This document shows positions 1 to 11,852 of a stretch of 64,000 nt of DNA, in pieces. The notes beneath the pieces are model-generated. The model ran no database searches. It saw nothing but the letters and a program-made list of their open reading frames with translations, and was not told the DNA's origin. The number at the start of each line of letters is the position of its first letter. Position 1 is the stretch's first letter. The position numbers and the translations under genes were made by a program. This DNA is from Chamaecyparis obtusa (lineage: Eukaryota; Streptophyta; Pinopsida; Cupressales; Cupressaceae): contig BSBK01002929.1 of the NCBI GenBank assembly GCA_027943335.1, positions 372,001 to 436,000 of the forward strand, written 5' to 3'.

Positions 1-1184
1 AGAACATCATCCGTGTTGTTCTTTCCATCTAGGGTGATCAATCTTCTATCAATGATAGGTTTAGGAGTGTTATCTCCAAATCTGACCATGCCTCCTTTGT
101 ATCTATCTAGATGTACAAATCTATCTTTGTCTCCTGTCATGTGGTGTGAGCAACCACTGTCAATAATCCAATCTGTCCTGATGTCAGCTTGTGAAATCAG
201 TGCTAAATCTTATGCATTCTTTTCATCTTCAAGAGAAATGAATCCAATTTCATCCTCTGCTGATTCTTCATCTGATACTCCATCTTCAGCATAGTAACAT
301 TCATTTGTATACTTAGGCTTGTAGTTATTTTTGAACTTTTTAACTCTTGTAGGACACTTGGATGCAAAGTGACCAATCTTATTACATGAAAAGCATTTGA
401 ATGGTAATTGACCTTCATAATTTCCTTTTCCTTTCTTTTCTCTTTTAGAAATCATAGCAATGAAATCATCTAGTGTTTTCTCTTCATTATCATCATCAAA
501 ATTACCAGAGGTGTTCAAAAATTTCTTACCATGGACTGAAGCTTTAAATGTTATTTCACTTTTAGGCTTTATCTTCAATCTTGATATCTCAAAGGATGAA
601 AGCTTGCTGATTAAAGTCTCTCTTTTAAAGTCTTTTGTGGACTGCATAGTTTCATCTAGGATGCATATCTTGTTGTCATATTCTAGTGTCAAGGTAGTCA
701 TCAATTTATCCATTATATCTTCTTCCGATATTTCTCCACCATTTTTTTAGATTCCTGCAACTGATTCATTAATCCTTTGATTGTAGGCTCTGACATTCTC
801 ATCAGGTAGCATCTCTAATGTATTGTATCTTTTCTTCCATGTCTTTCTACGTGCATTCTTGGCTTGAATATCTCCTTCAAACATGTCTTCTAGGTATTTA
901 CATATCTTATAGGCTTTGTCCATTTTCTTGATCTCTAAAAACTCACTATTAGATAGGGTGCTGATAAGGGCTTCTTTGGAAATAGCATTTGAAGTGAACA
1001 TCTCCTTTTGCTTCAAGGTTGCATCTTCTTTTGTAAGATCAACTAGTGAAGGAATCTCAACTTATTTGGTAGCTACTTCAAAAATCTCAAAGGCAATGCA
1101 CTGCAAATGAGTCATCATTTTGTTCTTCCAATCTAGATAGTTCTCTCCATCAAACTTAGGACTTTCTTTTCTAAAGAATGCCAT
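1..1184 (-). pseudogene. Copia gag-protease reading frame, N-terminal part, with three in-frame stops
   Basis: Encodes the capsid/nucleocapsid part and the beginning of the aspartic protease of a Copia polyprotein. The ATG at 1184 begins MAFFRKESPKFDGENYLDWK, typical of the plant gag N-terminus. The gag core follows (for example AYNQRINESVAGI just before the stop at 747-749), then a complete CX2CX4HX4C zinc knuckle, CFSCNKIGHFASKC, near 354-396. The protease begins with DWIIDSGCSHHMTGDKDRF near 110-170, where DSG is the catalytic motif. The frame is unbroken by indels but has stops near 1062, at 747-749 and at 210-212. It is therefore a decayed polyprotein, not three genes. Confidence 0.88.
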
Positions 1185-1226
1185 CTGATCAACCTCAAGT
1201 TGTTAAGCTTTCTCTCCTAGGCACTT

Positions 1227-1241
1227 GGCTCTGATACCAAT
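1227..1241 (-). other. Primer binding site of Copia-1
   Basis: On the minus strand this reads ATTGGTATCAGAGCC, directly after the LTR terminus. It matches the 3' end complement of plant initiator tRNA-Met (TGGTATCAGAGC), the usual Copia primer. It fixes the element's orientation and the inner end of the 5' LTR. Confidence 0.9.
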
Positions 1242-2546
1242 TGTTAGGAATAGTCCCAAGAGATAATTGAGAGGGGGGCATGAATCAGTTATCTACAAGA
1301 TTCAATTCTTTATCCAATTAAGTATATAAGAACATTAAGCATAAACACAATGAAAGAACACTTAACACAACACCACAATTTTGGTTACGGGGAAACCCAA
1401 ATAGGTAAAAACCCCGGTGGGAATTGACACCCACTAAGAATTGCATTAGTGTATTATGATCCCTGTTAGAAGATCTTACAACTCTATTAGGAGTTGATCT
1501 TTACAATGCAATAAGTACAGTGACCTGGTCAAGGGTCGGACCCTGATAGGAGTCTTTTACAATTAACCCTATTAGGGGTGAGGACGCACTGTCCGAGAGC
1601 ACACTGCTCAAAGGGGTGAAGGCTACAACCTTCTGTTTAACAAATACACACTATATCTAGATCTTGGTGAATTGCGTGTAGACCTGCTATCTTGATCAGT
1701 TCCAATGAATAGAATATACTCTCTACTATGTCACATAGACCTTTTGCTGATGGCTTAACACTTCACACTCTCTGCTCTGCTCTTCTCTTTCATCTCAAAG
1801 CCATACTTAGCAATCACAAATGACTGCCTATAAATATCTTTCCTCTAAATGATATAATCAAGTCGGTCTATTAGAACCACCTTGAAATCATATTAGAGAA
1901 ATAATAAAACTTTCCAATAACATCTTTGTCGGCTCTACTAAGCACGCAACACGAACTGGGACCTGTCCAACTTAATATGAGTGAACACGTTACTTCATAC
2001 TGTCGGCTTCACCAATTTAACTAATACTTTCTCCTAATGTTGAATCACATTATGTGCTCTTAACAAAACATCCTTAACTCTCTTCTTAACATAAATCCAA
2101 GTGCGCATACCAAGATGATAGGCGCAACTACTGTAATCATATAAACATTGTCGACTCTTCCAGGCGAACTCAGGAAACTGCAACTGTCAACTAGAAACTT
2201 CATAACTCAACCTGTACTGCATATCTGACTCTGCATCCATGACCATAGCATCATACATATGTCTACAACATAAATATAAACGCACAAGGATCTACTGCAA
2301 CCTTACTGCAAATCATATCCATATTTGTTCTCGGGACTTGTCAGAAACACTTACTGATATACACAATTGTACTACTATCTTTACTCAGAATCAACCTCTA
2401 CGTCTATGATATCATGTTGATAACATATCTATGAAACATATGCTCAAAGCTCTCTCCATCAAGCTTCCACACATGCTTCTTACCATATGTTGTCATCAAT
2501 GACAAACATATAGTCAGCAATCTGGCTTGCTGGCAAATCTCCAACA
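1242..2546 (-). repeat. 5' LTR of Copia-1 (about 1,305 bp)
   Basis: Bounded by TGTTAGGAATAG at 1242 and ATCTCCAACA at 2546 in plus-strand reading, so TG...CA with TGTTRG/CCAACA-type imperfect terminal inverted repeats. The part next to the PBS carries a block of short repeats built on 'CCTAACAGGG' (complement 'CCCTGTTAGG'). It also has 'GGGGAAACCCAAATAGG' and 'CCCCGGTGGGAATTGACACC', which recur in all five Copia LTRs of this window. Length agrees with the 1.30-1.32 kb LTRs of the complete copy at 55955-63309. Confidence 0.85.
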
Positions 2547-5500
2547 ATATGCATCTTTCATCAAGGGTGTTGATCACCCTAGCTCACCAAAGCACTAGTA
2601 GGAATGAGGTGGCACAAGAGCCATTTTTCTCCTTGGAGATCTCATCAATCTTGAGGGTAGTAATTTCCCTTCTCCACAAGGTCAAACCCCAATTTAGGAA
2701 TTAACCATGAAATTGAGATAATTTGAAATGAAAATGAAAGCGCGATGTTATGTAGTAGAGGCTAGATCTGAAAATTGAAAGCTTATTCCATCACAAGTCT
2801 TCTTTGTGTCAAAATAGTCATGAAGATGTTGATGTGAATTTGAAGGGTTGACTTTATGAAGAATTGATCATGGATGCCATCATGAATGCTATAGATTTCA
2901 ATTGTATTCCTTCTCTTCAATTCCTTGTATGATGCTTGATCACTTACTCTTAGGATGCTTGAAATCTTGAGTACTTGATTGAATTTGATTAATGCATATG
3001 ATGTATCTCAAATAAGGGGTGAAGGGGGTAAGCTTGGTTTTATACTTCTCTATAGCCTTTTAGGTTTGTTATTTTGATGTTGATTGACACAAGAAAAGCT
3101 TTCACACTCTTGAAAACTAGTTGTTAGATTGTTTGAATTTGGACCTTGATTATTTGGACAAAGTTTCCATGGGTAACCTTGTCTAGGAACAAGGTCACCT
3201 CAGACAACCTTGTCCTAAGACACAGTCGTTCCATGTGGCCTTGTCCTCCCAATAATAGCAAGGACAAGGACCTAAGGTCTTGAATGTAGAGGAGAAACCA
3301 GTGCAAGAAAAATCAAGCATGATCAAGAATATGAGGCCAAGAATGCTAATGTGTGGCCTAGGTGAGCACAAAATTGTATGTGGATACACTTTACAATGAT
3401 ACAAATCAACTACCCCTCCTATTTTAATAATACTGCCATAGTCTAGGATCTCCTAATCATTTGCAACTACCTTTTAACCATAGAAACATAATAGAACTTA
3501 AGAAAGCCAAGATAGAGCTATCATAGGTGAAGTGTACTAGTAGTTGTTATAATAAACTTCACACACCCACAAAGCCTAAATTATACATTGGATTTTGATG
3601 ATTTTTTTGGGTTGTCTTTGTATGGGACTTAATTGCTTAAAAAATATTTTTTTTGCTTCTAGGTACTAATGATGCTCCCTATAGAATTCATTAAGTGATG
3701 TAGGGTCAAAAAGTGGCCATTTCAAAGTGTCACTCAATACCTGGCCCCTTTTGCACTATTACTCCTTTGCTTAGATAACCAAAAAGTTTACTCAATTAAT
3801 CCAATAGTTTTACACAAATGCCCCGATAATTGTGTGATATTTGCATGGATGCCCCAATGATGATGCTCTATTAGTACTAATAAACTTGCACAATTGATTG
3901 AATTCCTAACTTGTTTTTCAAAAAATGGGTGGCTATTGGCTCATAGATGATTTTTTAGTGGACTTTTAATTTGTGAAATATAGCGCACGACTATTGAAAT
4001 GCACCCAACTACTGGTGTTCTTCCCCTAGCGGTATTACTTGCATAACCTTTATGCCAACACCCTCTCATGTGGATCTATTTCATCTGATACCAAAAATGA
4101 TGTAAGCTCATTTAAGAGATTGAAAATTAATCTACAAAAACCAAAAACAACTAGGAATGAAAAAGATAGAACTTAAATGCAAGAATCCTCAAATGAAAGA
4201 AGACAGAATATTCTTATTCTTATAATCACTGCAAAGAATACATAAAAGTAACCAACACCAGAGTCAACAACATGGATCTTGTTTTTTAAATTTCCTCTAC
4301 TATCGTCTTCCCACTCTAAATTCATTCCATAAATATAAACAAAAATGTCCATAAAAAATAACTCGCTAGCTAGAGCACTACCCCGTGCCAAAATAGGAAC
4401 AAGCCAAAAATAAGTTGATTACAAAAGCAAAGGAAACTAAATAAAACATAAACATTAGCCTAAAATTAGAAAGCTTAAAAATATATAATCTTTGCCCCAT
4501 GGTCAAAATGTGGGAAATGACATTTATGGAGTTGCTCCACATCAAATTGTTAGACCTTAGACATTCAAAGAGACAAAATTCATTGACAAGAGTTGAATTT
4601 GTCATATCCTCACTACCTAAAGGTCAAGAATTACATAGTTGTTCTACAAGAAATACTCGTTAGAGAAGTTGGGACTAGAAGGTTATGCCTTCTTCTATAT
4701 GGAATAAATTGTCCTTCTTGCATATGCCTAAATGTACTAAGAGAGCATCATTATGCCACTGAGGGAGGAGGGGAGGAGAACAAATTTATGAAGAAATTGT
4801 TTATGTTGAAAGTGGCATCTCAACGTTTTTTGGCTATTTCCTGCCTTGGATGACTCCCAATTAGAGAGACTTAACCTATTTCCAATGTACAAAGGTTTTG
4901 AAACAAGAATATTTTGGTTGCATAGTAAGTTAGCCACCATTGTTGATTGAATGCTTTAACTAGAGTACTAGTGCTAGAGTTCTTGTTGCTTTATGACCCA
5001 TGACTGTTGTCCACCCCTCTTCCTTTTTTCAAAGAGAGATGCCTCCATATCAGGTTAAGGAGTTGGCTTATAATGAGTGGCAACTAAGTGATAATCTTGG
5101 ATCTTGTCATTAAAGGGTTGACACTTGAAACAAGTATTTAATAGAATAAGGTAAAGGACATGTTGTGTATGTTGTGTTTGGCTAATTTGAATATCAATTG
5201 CTTCCTTTAGGTCTTTGGAAATGTTAATTTCTGCTTAGGCCCTTTTTTAAGATGACTTGAAAGAACCTATCTCCCTCAATACAAACGACTTTGCTAAGTA
5301 AGCTTGCAATTTGAGTTAGGAAATTCTAGCATAGAAAATGTAGACCTAGAAACTTCATCGAAATAGGGATAGGAAAATATTGTTCTTTATAGACGACAAA
5401 GTCTCAATTCTAGAGGACTAAACGGGATATGCATAGACAAACTAGAGGCCATAACAAGCCATTGCATAACAACAAACAAACAAAAATTCCTTGTCACTTG

Positions 5501-5690
5501 ATCTCTTAACATACTAAAATTTGATTGCCTTACAACAAAAATTCAGGCCGTGAATTCCTCTATCACCACAAGCTATAAACCTCCAAGCCTTGATTAGGAA
5601 AGGGAGAAGTCACCTTTGTTCCTCCCGAACACGAGGACCTATGATATCCATTTGAGAGTAACAAACAAATTGTACACCGTTGATTTTGTC
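2547..5690. other. Intergenic, AT-rich; no gene recognised
   Basis: Flanking DNA to the right of the Copia-1 LTR. Only short, unsupported reading frames (under 100 codons) occur on either strand and none resembles a known family. A cluster of CCTTGTC/GACAAGG motifs lies at 3170-3275. No tRNA, rRNA or transposase remnant was recognised. Confidence 0.6.
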
Positions 5691-7200
5691 CTTGTTTGGG
5701 AACGGAACGGTCACCGCTAAAAGGAGCGAGGCCGTGGCACGACCATGAAGATGAAGAGGAAGATTAGAATGGATTGAATGGATGATGGAGGAGTTAATCC
5801 AGGGTACGCAATCCGTAGGCCTTACTTTCCGGAAAGAAAGTCAACTAACACAGCCTATTTGCGTGCATTTTTACAACTATGGTACAATGTATACGATCCC
5901 AATCTTCCAGATTTATATCAGGTCAGGAAACAGTAGATTGCGTAGTCGTTGTTATGGTGCAGCTGTATCAGACATGCCCATTACGCTACGCCATTAGCCC
6001 CAAAAACAAATGAGAGGAGTCTAAAAAATTCATGGGACCCAGCACAAAATACAATGTTTGCAGAGAGAGCTCGCAATTGTGTTGACAATGGGTCTGTGAA
6101 GGGGTCCTGCCACGTTAATTGGGTAGGTGGGAAACATCGCTGATGCCACATCACAGTCTGGTTGTTGGGTTCAGGCGATCGAAAGAGGGCTTATTGAGCA
6201 CAGTATAAGTACAGAGATGTTAAATTCTGGCAGGGTTGACTTGGGCAGCTGCTCAGCGGCAGAGGACCCAGAACAGGGTTCAGAGAGATGGCTGTTCTAA
6301 AAGTTAGGATCAATCCCCAATGTGGGAGGTCATGTGCGGGACCAGGGGCTTATTGTGGGGTCGCTGATATTCCGACGGCCCAGATCCTGGTGGGCGTGCG
6401 CGAGGAAGTGGGGGGACCGTCCGTCCTCACTGTTTTATCTTGTGTGTCTGCCATATAAGGATTCATGTTTGGTGGGGATGGCAGACTTGGGAGTGAGGAA
6501 GAGGGTGGGTGATTGCGGATTATGATGTTTTTGGCCTTGAGGTCAACACAATCTCTTTAAATAACTTGAATGCTGATCTCTGACCATTGATTATATTAGT
6601 GCCCTTTCCTAATCATATTAAAATCTATAATTTAATCCTGCACTAGTATCATTAGTTCATTCCTACAAAGACCCTGTCAGAGCATTAAGATTGGGTGTTC
6701 CATCTGGAATGCAGTAGGGGAATAATATGCTTAGAGGATTGAAATTGGTGTGAGCTGTTGTGGTGCGCGGTTATGGTCTCCCGGCTTATAATTGGATGTG
6801 ATTGATTTTGGGAAAGTTGAGGCAATGATAGCAGCAGATGCTTTTGCACGTTGAAACTTTTAGAAGTGAGTTGGGAATCAGGGCCATAAGCCCAGATTCT
6901 GGTTCATCATCATCATTATCCTGTGAAACCACAGAAATAAATGCTCCCGCTCTTCCACGGATCCTTTGTGCTTGCACAGTTAATGCTGGGGAGGTCTGAC
7001 GAATTCAGGGAGTGGGTATATACTGGTATGCCATATTTTTGCTCTACCTTCGTTCAATTATTATTCAATTCCGGTTGTATGGTAGTTAAAGTCATTAAAA
7101 TGATGGTTGCCCATTTGGAAGCTCAGCAAAACGTTGTGTAGAGATGTCTGTCAGTCTTGTTGCAGTCTGCAATTCGTCTGTGTAACTTTTAGCATAAAAT
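5690..7200 (+). promoter_or_regulatory. Upstream region of the receptor-kinase gene, with a CpG-richer stretch and a possible TATA box
   Basis: No coding feature is recognised here. The part from about 5690 to 6500 is clearly richer in G+C and CpG than the surrounding DNA (for example CGACGGCCC and GTGCGCGAGG near 6375-6405). A TATATAC motif at 7017-7023 lies about 180 bp before the ATG at 7201 and could be the core promoter with a 5' UTR of about 150 nt. The transcription start is not demonstrated by the sequence, and other TATA-like strings are common in this AT-rich DNA. Confidence 0.3.
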
Positions 7201-10200
7201 ATGTTGGTAGCTGTGTCCTCTAGTTGGAAACTTAGAGTTTCCAATCCTAGGGCGCTTCTTTGGTTTGTATGGTGGTGCGCTTTGTTGTCCCTTTCCTGTC
7301 AACAAGGGGGCAAAACCAAGAGTGGCTTGCAAAGGGACATGCAAGCCCTGATGAATTTAAGCAACCACATGGTGGTATCACCTGAATTGAATTGGAACAC
7401 AAACATTAACTGCTGTGTTTGGGAGGGTGTGGGTTGTAAAGATGACAGAGTGACAAGATTATGGTTGCCAGGGAGAGGACTCAAGGGATCCCTCACAAGC
7501 TCATTGGGTTCTCTGGACCAGCTTAAGGAGCTTAATTTTTCATATAATATGTTGGGCGGTGTTATTCCGGATGAGCTATTCTCTCTGCAAACTCTTCAAG
7601 TGCTGGATCTGAGCTTCAACAATCTTTCAGGCCCATTACCAGCTCCAAAAGGGCTAGGCTTAATCCAATCTTTCAATGTTTCCAGCAATTTCTTTAAAAA
7701 CAAGCTTCCCGCATTCGGCCCTGCTCCATATCTGACTGCCTTCAATGTCAGTAATAATTCTTTTAGCGGCCCCATTCCAATTGAAATCTGCAATAATTCA
7801 AATTCAATCAGGATCCTTGATTTCTCGTTTAATGGGTTTGAGGGACACCTTGAAAAGGGGCTTGGCGAGTGTACAGCGATTGAGGAATTGCATTTGGGTT
7901 TCAATAACCTCATTGGATTTCTTCCAGATGATTTGTATACCATGATATCTCTGCGAAAGCTTTCTGCGCCCTCGAACAGTTTTGCGGGAAACTTAATTAG
8001 TGATATTGGGTACCTAACAAATCTTACTGTTTTGTCCCTTTATTGCAACAACTTCACAGGAAACCTTCCAAAGGAGTTTGGAAGGCTTGAGAATCTGGAG
8101 CAGCTTATCCTCTACAGTAACCGTTTTAGCGGTTTGCTGCCACCTTCTTTATCTAGCTGTAAGAAATTGCAAGTCCTGAACCTAAGAAACAATTCTTTGC
8201 AGGGAGATATCAATCTAAATTTTCCTAGCTTCCCTGAATTGATTTCTCTGGATTTGTCTAGCAACCAGTTTTCCGGTCCAGTTCCACCTACCTTATCAAG
8301 CTGCACAAAGATGAAGTCGTTAAGCCTGGCTAAAAACCAGCTCCAAGGTCAAATCCCCAATAGCATGTCATCTCTTGTATCTCTCCATATTTTTTCCATC
8401 TCAAACAATACCTTGACAAATATTACAAGAGCTCTACAAGTCTTTCAGGACTTGAAGAACCTCAGCACTTTGGTTCTGACTAAAAACTTCATTGGAGAGT
8501 CCATTCCACAAGATGTGAAAGGTTTTAAGCAGCTTCAGATTCTTGCACTCGGAAATTGTGCTCTTTCAGGACAGATTCCCACTTGGTTGCAGGATTGTTC
8601 AAATTTACAGGTGTTAGACCTCTCGTGGAATAGACTGAATGGAAACATTCCTCCGTGGATTGGCAACTTCCAGTATCTCTTTTACCTGGACATTGCAAAC
8701 AACTCCCTCTCCGGAGAGATTCCTAAAGAACTTACAAATTTGAGTAGTCTCATATCTCCACAAAATACTACTCATCTTGATGAGTCTTCCTTTGATTTCC
8801 CGCTCTTTGTTAAGCATTATCAAAATGCATCAGGACTGCAGTACAATTACTTGTCCAACTTCCCCCCCTCCTTGTACTTCAGCAACAACAGGTTGAGTGG
8901 AGTTATATGGCCAGAGTTTGGCAACTTAAAACTGCTCCACATTTTTGAACTGAAGAGCAACAATTTGACAGGTACCATTCCAGATCAGCTCTCGAGTATG
9001 ACAAACCTGGAAGCCTTAGACCTGTCAGATAATAGTCTGACTGGAAGAATACCCACAAGTCTTCAGGAACTCACATTTTTGGCAAGATTCAACGTGGCCA
9101 GCAATCATTTGGTAGGCATCATTCCTTCAGGACGCCAGTTCACTACTTTCCCAAAATCTAGTTTTGAAGGGAACCTTGGTCTCTGTGGCCTGCCCTTGCC
9201 TCCCTGTGGAAGTACTGCTGGGAAACCAGTTTATGGAGCAGCACTTTTAGACAGAGACAAGAGATTGAGCAGAAGCACGATCTTGGGCATAGCTGTAAGT
9301 GTTGGAGTTGGTATTGCTCTTCTACTGACTGCATTGCTCTGGAGTCTATCAAGAAGACAGATAGAACCCCAGACAGATGAAGGTGAAAGAGATAGTGACA
9401 TATCTCAAAGGATGTCTGATGTTTTAGCATCTTCCCTGGTGATTATGTTTCACAATCAAGACATCACCAGCCTCACTGTTGCTGATCTCCTGAAAGCTAC
9501 AAATAATTTTGATCAGGCCAACATCATTGGATGTGGAGGGTTTGGTTTGGTATATAAAGCCACCCTTGCAGATGGCACCAAAGTAGCAATCAAGAGACTA
9601 ACAGGGGATTGTGGTCAGATGGAGCGTGAATTCAAGGCAGAAGTAGAAGCCTTGTCAAGAGCCCAACATAAGAATCTTGTATCCTTGCAAGGGTATTGCA
9701 GATATGGGAACTACAGGTTGCTTATTTACTCTTACATGGAAAATGGGAGTTTGGATTATTGGCTGCATGAAAAGCAAGATGGAGGCTCAGTTCTGGATTG
9801 GCCCACTCGACTCAAGATAGCTCAAGGAGCAAGCAGGGGATTGGCCTACATGCATAGAATTTGTGAACCACACATTGTACATAGAGATATTAAGACCAGT
9901 AACATTCTCTTAGATGATCAATTTGAAGCTTATGTTGCAGACTTCGGTCTTTCAAGATTGATTTTGCCCTATGACACACATGTGACTACAGAGTTAGTGG
10001 GCACTTTGGGATATATTCCTCCTGAGTATGGACAAGCGTGGGTAGCTACTCTCAGAGGTGATATGTATAGTTTTGGAGTTGTTATTTTGGAACTGCTCAC
10101 TAAAAGGAGGCCAATGGAAGTGTGTAAAGCTAAGAAAAGCACAGACTTGGTGGCATGGGTGCAGGAAATGAGATCTGAAGGGAAGCAAGAGGAGGTCTTT

Positions 10201-10359
10201 GATCCCTCACTCCGAGACAAGGGCTTTGAGGATCAAATGTTGCAGGTTCTTGATGTTGCTTGCATGTGTACAAATCAAAATCCATTTAAACGACCAACCA
10301 TTCAAGAAGTAGTTTCATGGCTAGAAAATGTTGGTGTGGATGTCCAACAGGTCAAGTAG
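7201..10359 (+). CDS. LRR receptor-like protein kinase, PSY1R/PSKR group (tyrosine-sulfated peptide receptor-like)
   Basis: Predicted plasma-membrane receptor kinase of 1052 residues in one exon. It has a hydrophobic signal peptide (about 18-33), an LRR N-cap with the paired cysteines NCCVWEGVGC, and about 20 LRRs to residue 645. An island of about 40 residues (519-562) interrupts them, as in PSKR/PSY1R receptors, where it binds the sulfated peptide. A C-cap (GLCGLPLPPC) and one membrane helix (694-716) follow. The kinase (about 771-1044) keeps its key residues: glycine loop G777-x-G-G-F-G782, K798, H894-R-D896 and D914-F-G916. The segments LAYMHRICEPHIVHRDIK and LVGTLGYIPPEYGQAWVA resemble PSY1R more than PSKR1 as I recall them. 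By family knowledge it signals with SERK co-receptors in growth and defence; ligand identity is inferred. No break or missing catalytic residue was seen, and its intronless form matches the family. It stands alone among transposons. Confidence 0.93.
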   Translation: MLVAVSSSWKLRVSNPRALLWFVWWCALLSLSCQQGGKTKSGLQRDMQALMNLSNHMVVSPELNWNTNINCCVWEGVGCKDDRVTRLWLPGRGLKGSLTSSLGSLDQLKELNFSYNMLGGVIPDELFSLQTLQVLDLSFNNLSGPLPAPKGLGLIQSFNVSSNFFKNKLPAFGPAPYLTAFNVSNNSFSGPIPIEICNNSNSIRILDFSFNGFEGHLEKGLGECTAIEELHLGFNNLIGFLPDDLYTMISLRKLSAPSNSFAGNLISDIGYLTNLTVLSLYCNNFTGNLPKEFGRLENLEQLILYSNRFSGLLPPSLSSCKKLQVLNLRNNSLQGDINLNFPSFPELISLDLSSNQFSGPVPPTLSSCTKMKSLSLAKNQLQGQIPNSMSSLVSLHIFSISNNTLTNITRALQVFQDLKNLSTLVLTKNFIGESIPQDVKGFKQLQILALGNCALSGQIPTWLQDCSNLQVLDLSWNRLNGNIPPWIGNFQYLFYLDIANNSLSGEIPKELTNLSSLISPQNTTHLDESSFDFPLFVKHYQNASGLQYNYLSNFPPSLYFSNNRLSGVIWPEFGNLKLLHIFELKSNNLTGTIPDQLSSMTNLEALDLSDNSLTGRIPTSLQELTFLARFNVASNHLVGIIPSGRQFTTFPKSSFEGNLGLCGLPLPPCGSTAGKPVYGAALLDRDKRLSRSTILGIAVSVGVGIALLLTALLWSLSRRQIEPQTDEGERDSDISQRMSDVLASSLVIMFHNQDITSLTVADLLKATNNFDQANIIGCGGFGLVYKATLADGTKVAIKRLTGDCGQMEREFKAEVEALSRAQHKNLVSLQGYCRYGNYRLLIYSYMENGSLDYWLHEKQDGGSVLDWPTRLKIAQGASRGLAYMHRICEPHIVHRDIKTSNILLDDQFEAYVADFGLSRLILPYDTHVTTELVGTLGYIPPEYGQAWVATLRGDMYSFGVVILELLTKRRPMEVCKAKKSTDLVAWVQEMRSEGKQEEVFDPSLRDKGFEDQMLQVLDVACMCTNQNPFKRPTIQEVVSWLENVGVDVQQVK

Positions 10360-11852
10360 TTCTAACTTCTGTCCTCTTGTATATCATTACAAATGTTTAC
10401 AGTCCTTCAAAAGCTTGATTTCCTTCAAGCATGTCTCCTTCCCAATCTACTTGTGCATGACAGGGAAATTGTTACTCCTATGAAATATAGAGAGTTTTAA
10501 AAAGATTTTTTTCTTATTACAGAGCCATACTTCATAATTTATGTCGGAGTTTCATTACATTCCCTCTCACAAGGAAGAAAGAAGAACTTTAAACCTGCCC
10601 AACTTCTGAAAGGTGGAAATCCATGAAAAGCAAAAACATGAATACAATGATACATATGAGGTCTTTTTTTGGGAGCAATTTATTGCAAGGTTCTGTGTGC
10701 TGCTCTGTCAAAGGAATTGACCTGAAATATATCCTTACCATTGATTCTGCATGTACAAAACTAAGAGGGGACCCGTCTTCATTTACAAACATGGCACTAC
10801 CCTGAGTCAGTGATTGACATGAAACTTAACCCATTGAATCGTAATTTTTCAAGTCCAAAAGTCAAATAAATTAACATAGTTTGAAATTTATACATTTTAA
10901 TTTAATTGTGGAACCCTTTAGGCCTCTCTGGACAATAGGCCTCAATTTGTAGCTACTCTACTCTTTCTCAGTTTTACTTAATGATGGGACCATTTAGGCC
11001 TCATTGACCTATAGACCTGAATTTCCAACTACTATTTCCCAGTTAGACCTAAATTTCTAATTGCAATTTCTCAGTTTCAATAAATACAACATTATTGTTC
11101 TACATGTAACCCAGGAAGTAAATATCAAATTTTCTCTTTTCTCTGTGTACCATTACTTACTAGTCGCTGCCGTAAGTCAAGTCAATCTTCATAGCTTCTT
11201 TGGAGGTTCGTACATCTGTCTTGGTTAATGTGTACATGTAAGTTAAATATAAAATATGCACATACTTACAAATTTTTATGTTTCTACTAATTAGAGTTTG
11301 GGATATTTCAAGGGACATTTAATGTTATTAATGAAATTACTTAAGTTTATTTTATTCTTGTAATACTTTTTAAATGGAACATTTTAAAAAACTATTATTT
11401 TACAACATTACTTTATTCATATGTTTATCAATAGTAAATTTAATTCAAGTGTAATGAATATTATCATTTTATGATTCAAATAAAACTTCACTACAATAAT
11501 TCTATAATTTTTCGATAATTCAATAAACAATTTACAATATGGTTGTTATATTCTATGATACACAATAATATCAATAGTATAGCATATGTTCAAATATTTC
11601 CAATTTTTCATGAGCTCCTATTATGTATAAAAAAAGAGAAGAGAAGATGAAAGAAGTGCAAATGAACCCATCATCAAAGGAAAATGGTCAACTAGCTATC
11701 AACTTTCTCTTTAGTGGTCAACTAAATGGTCTATAATCTACATGTTTAAAATTTTTGTTTATTAGGTTGGTTTAATTAATATTCATGTTCATAAAATGTT
11801 TATAACAAATATAATACATCACATCACATTTCAAAATACATATTACAATAAA
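10360..11852. other. 3' flank of the receptor-kinase gene; no gene recognised
   Basis: AT-rich DNA between the receptor-kinase stop codon and the truncated Copia LTR. The first several hundred bases presumably include the 3' UTR; an AATAAA occurs near 10864 but is not convincing as the poly(A) signal. A degenerate repeat built around 'TTTAGGCCT' and 'GACCTRAATTTC' lies at 10915-11075. Only short reading frames occur and none resembles a protein I know. Confidence 0.5.

Larger units (their letters stand above)
1..2546 (-). mobile_element. Ty1/Copia retrotransposon 'Copia-1', 5' half, cut by the left window edge
   Basis: Read on the minus strand, this segment holds in order a 5' LTR (2546-1242), a tRNA-Met-type primer binding site (1241-1227), gag (from 1184) and the start of the protease (about 170-1). 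That is the canonical order of a plant Ty1/Copia element. Integrase, RT, RNase H and the 3' LTR should lie to the left of the window. The LTR runs TG...CA in plus-strand reading (TGTTAGGAATAG ... ATCTCCAACA). The element is decayed but collinear, with three stops and no frameshift seen in about 1.2 kb of coding sequence. The outer target duplication cannot be tested because the other end is missing. Confidence 0.9.

Noticed and set aside
1227..1241. tRNA-like sequence GGTATCAGAGC
   Set aside because: It is the retrotransposon primer binding site beside an LTR, not a tRNA gene; the same holds at 49757 and 57255. No complete tRNA cloverleaf was recognised in the window.
5782..6525. Small plus-strand frames upstream of the receptor kinase
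   Set aside because: No homology, no conserved start context, and the GC-richer composition alone explains longer frames. Kept only as an upstream region.
7299..10220. Several antisense frames of 60-115 codons
   Set aside because: All overlap the 1052-codon receptor kinase on the opposite strand and show no homology or signals of their own.
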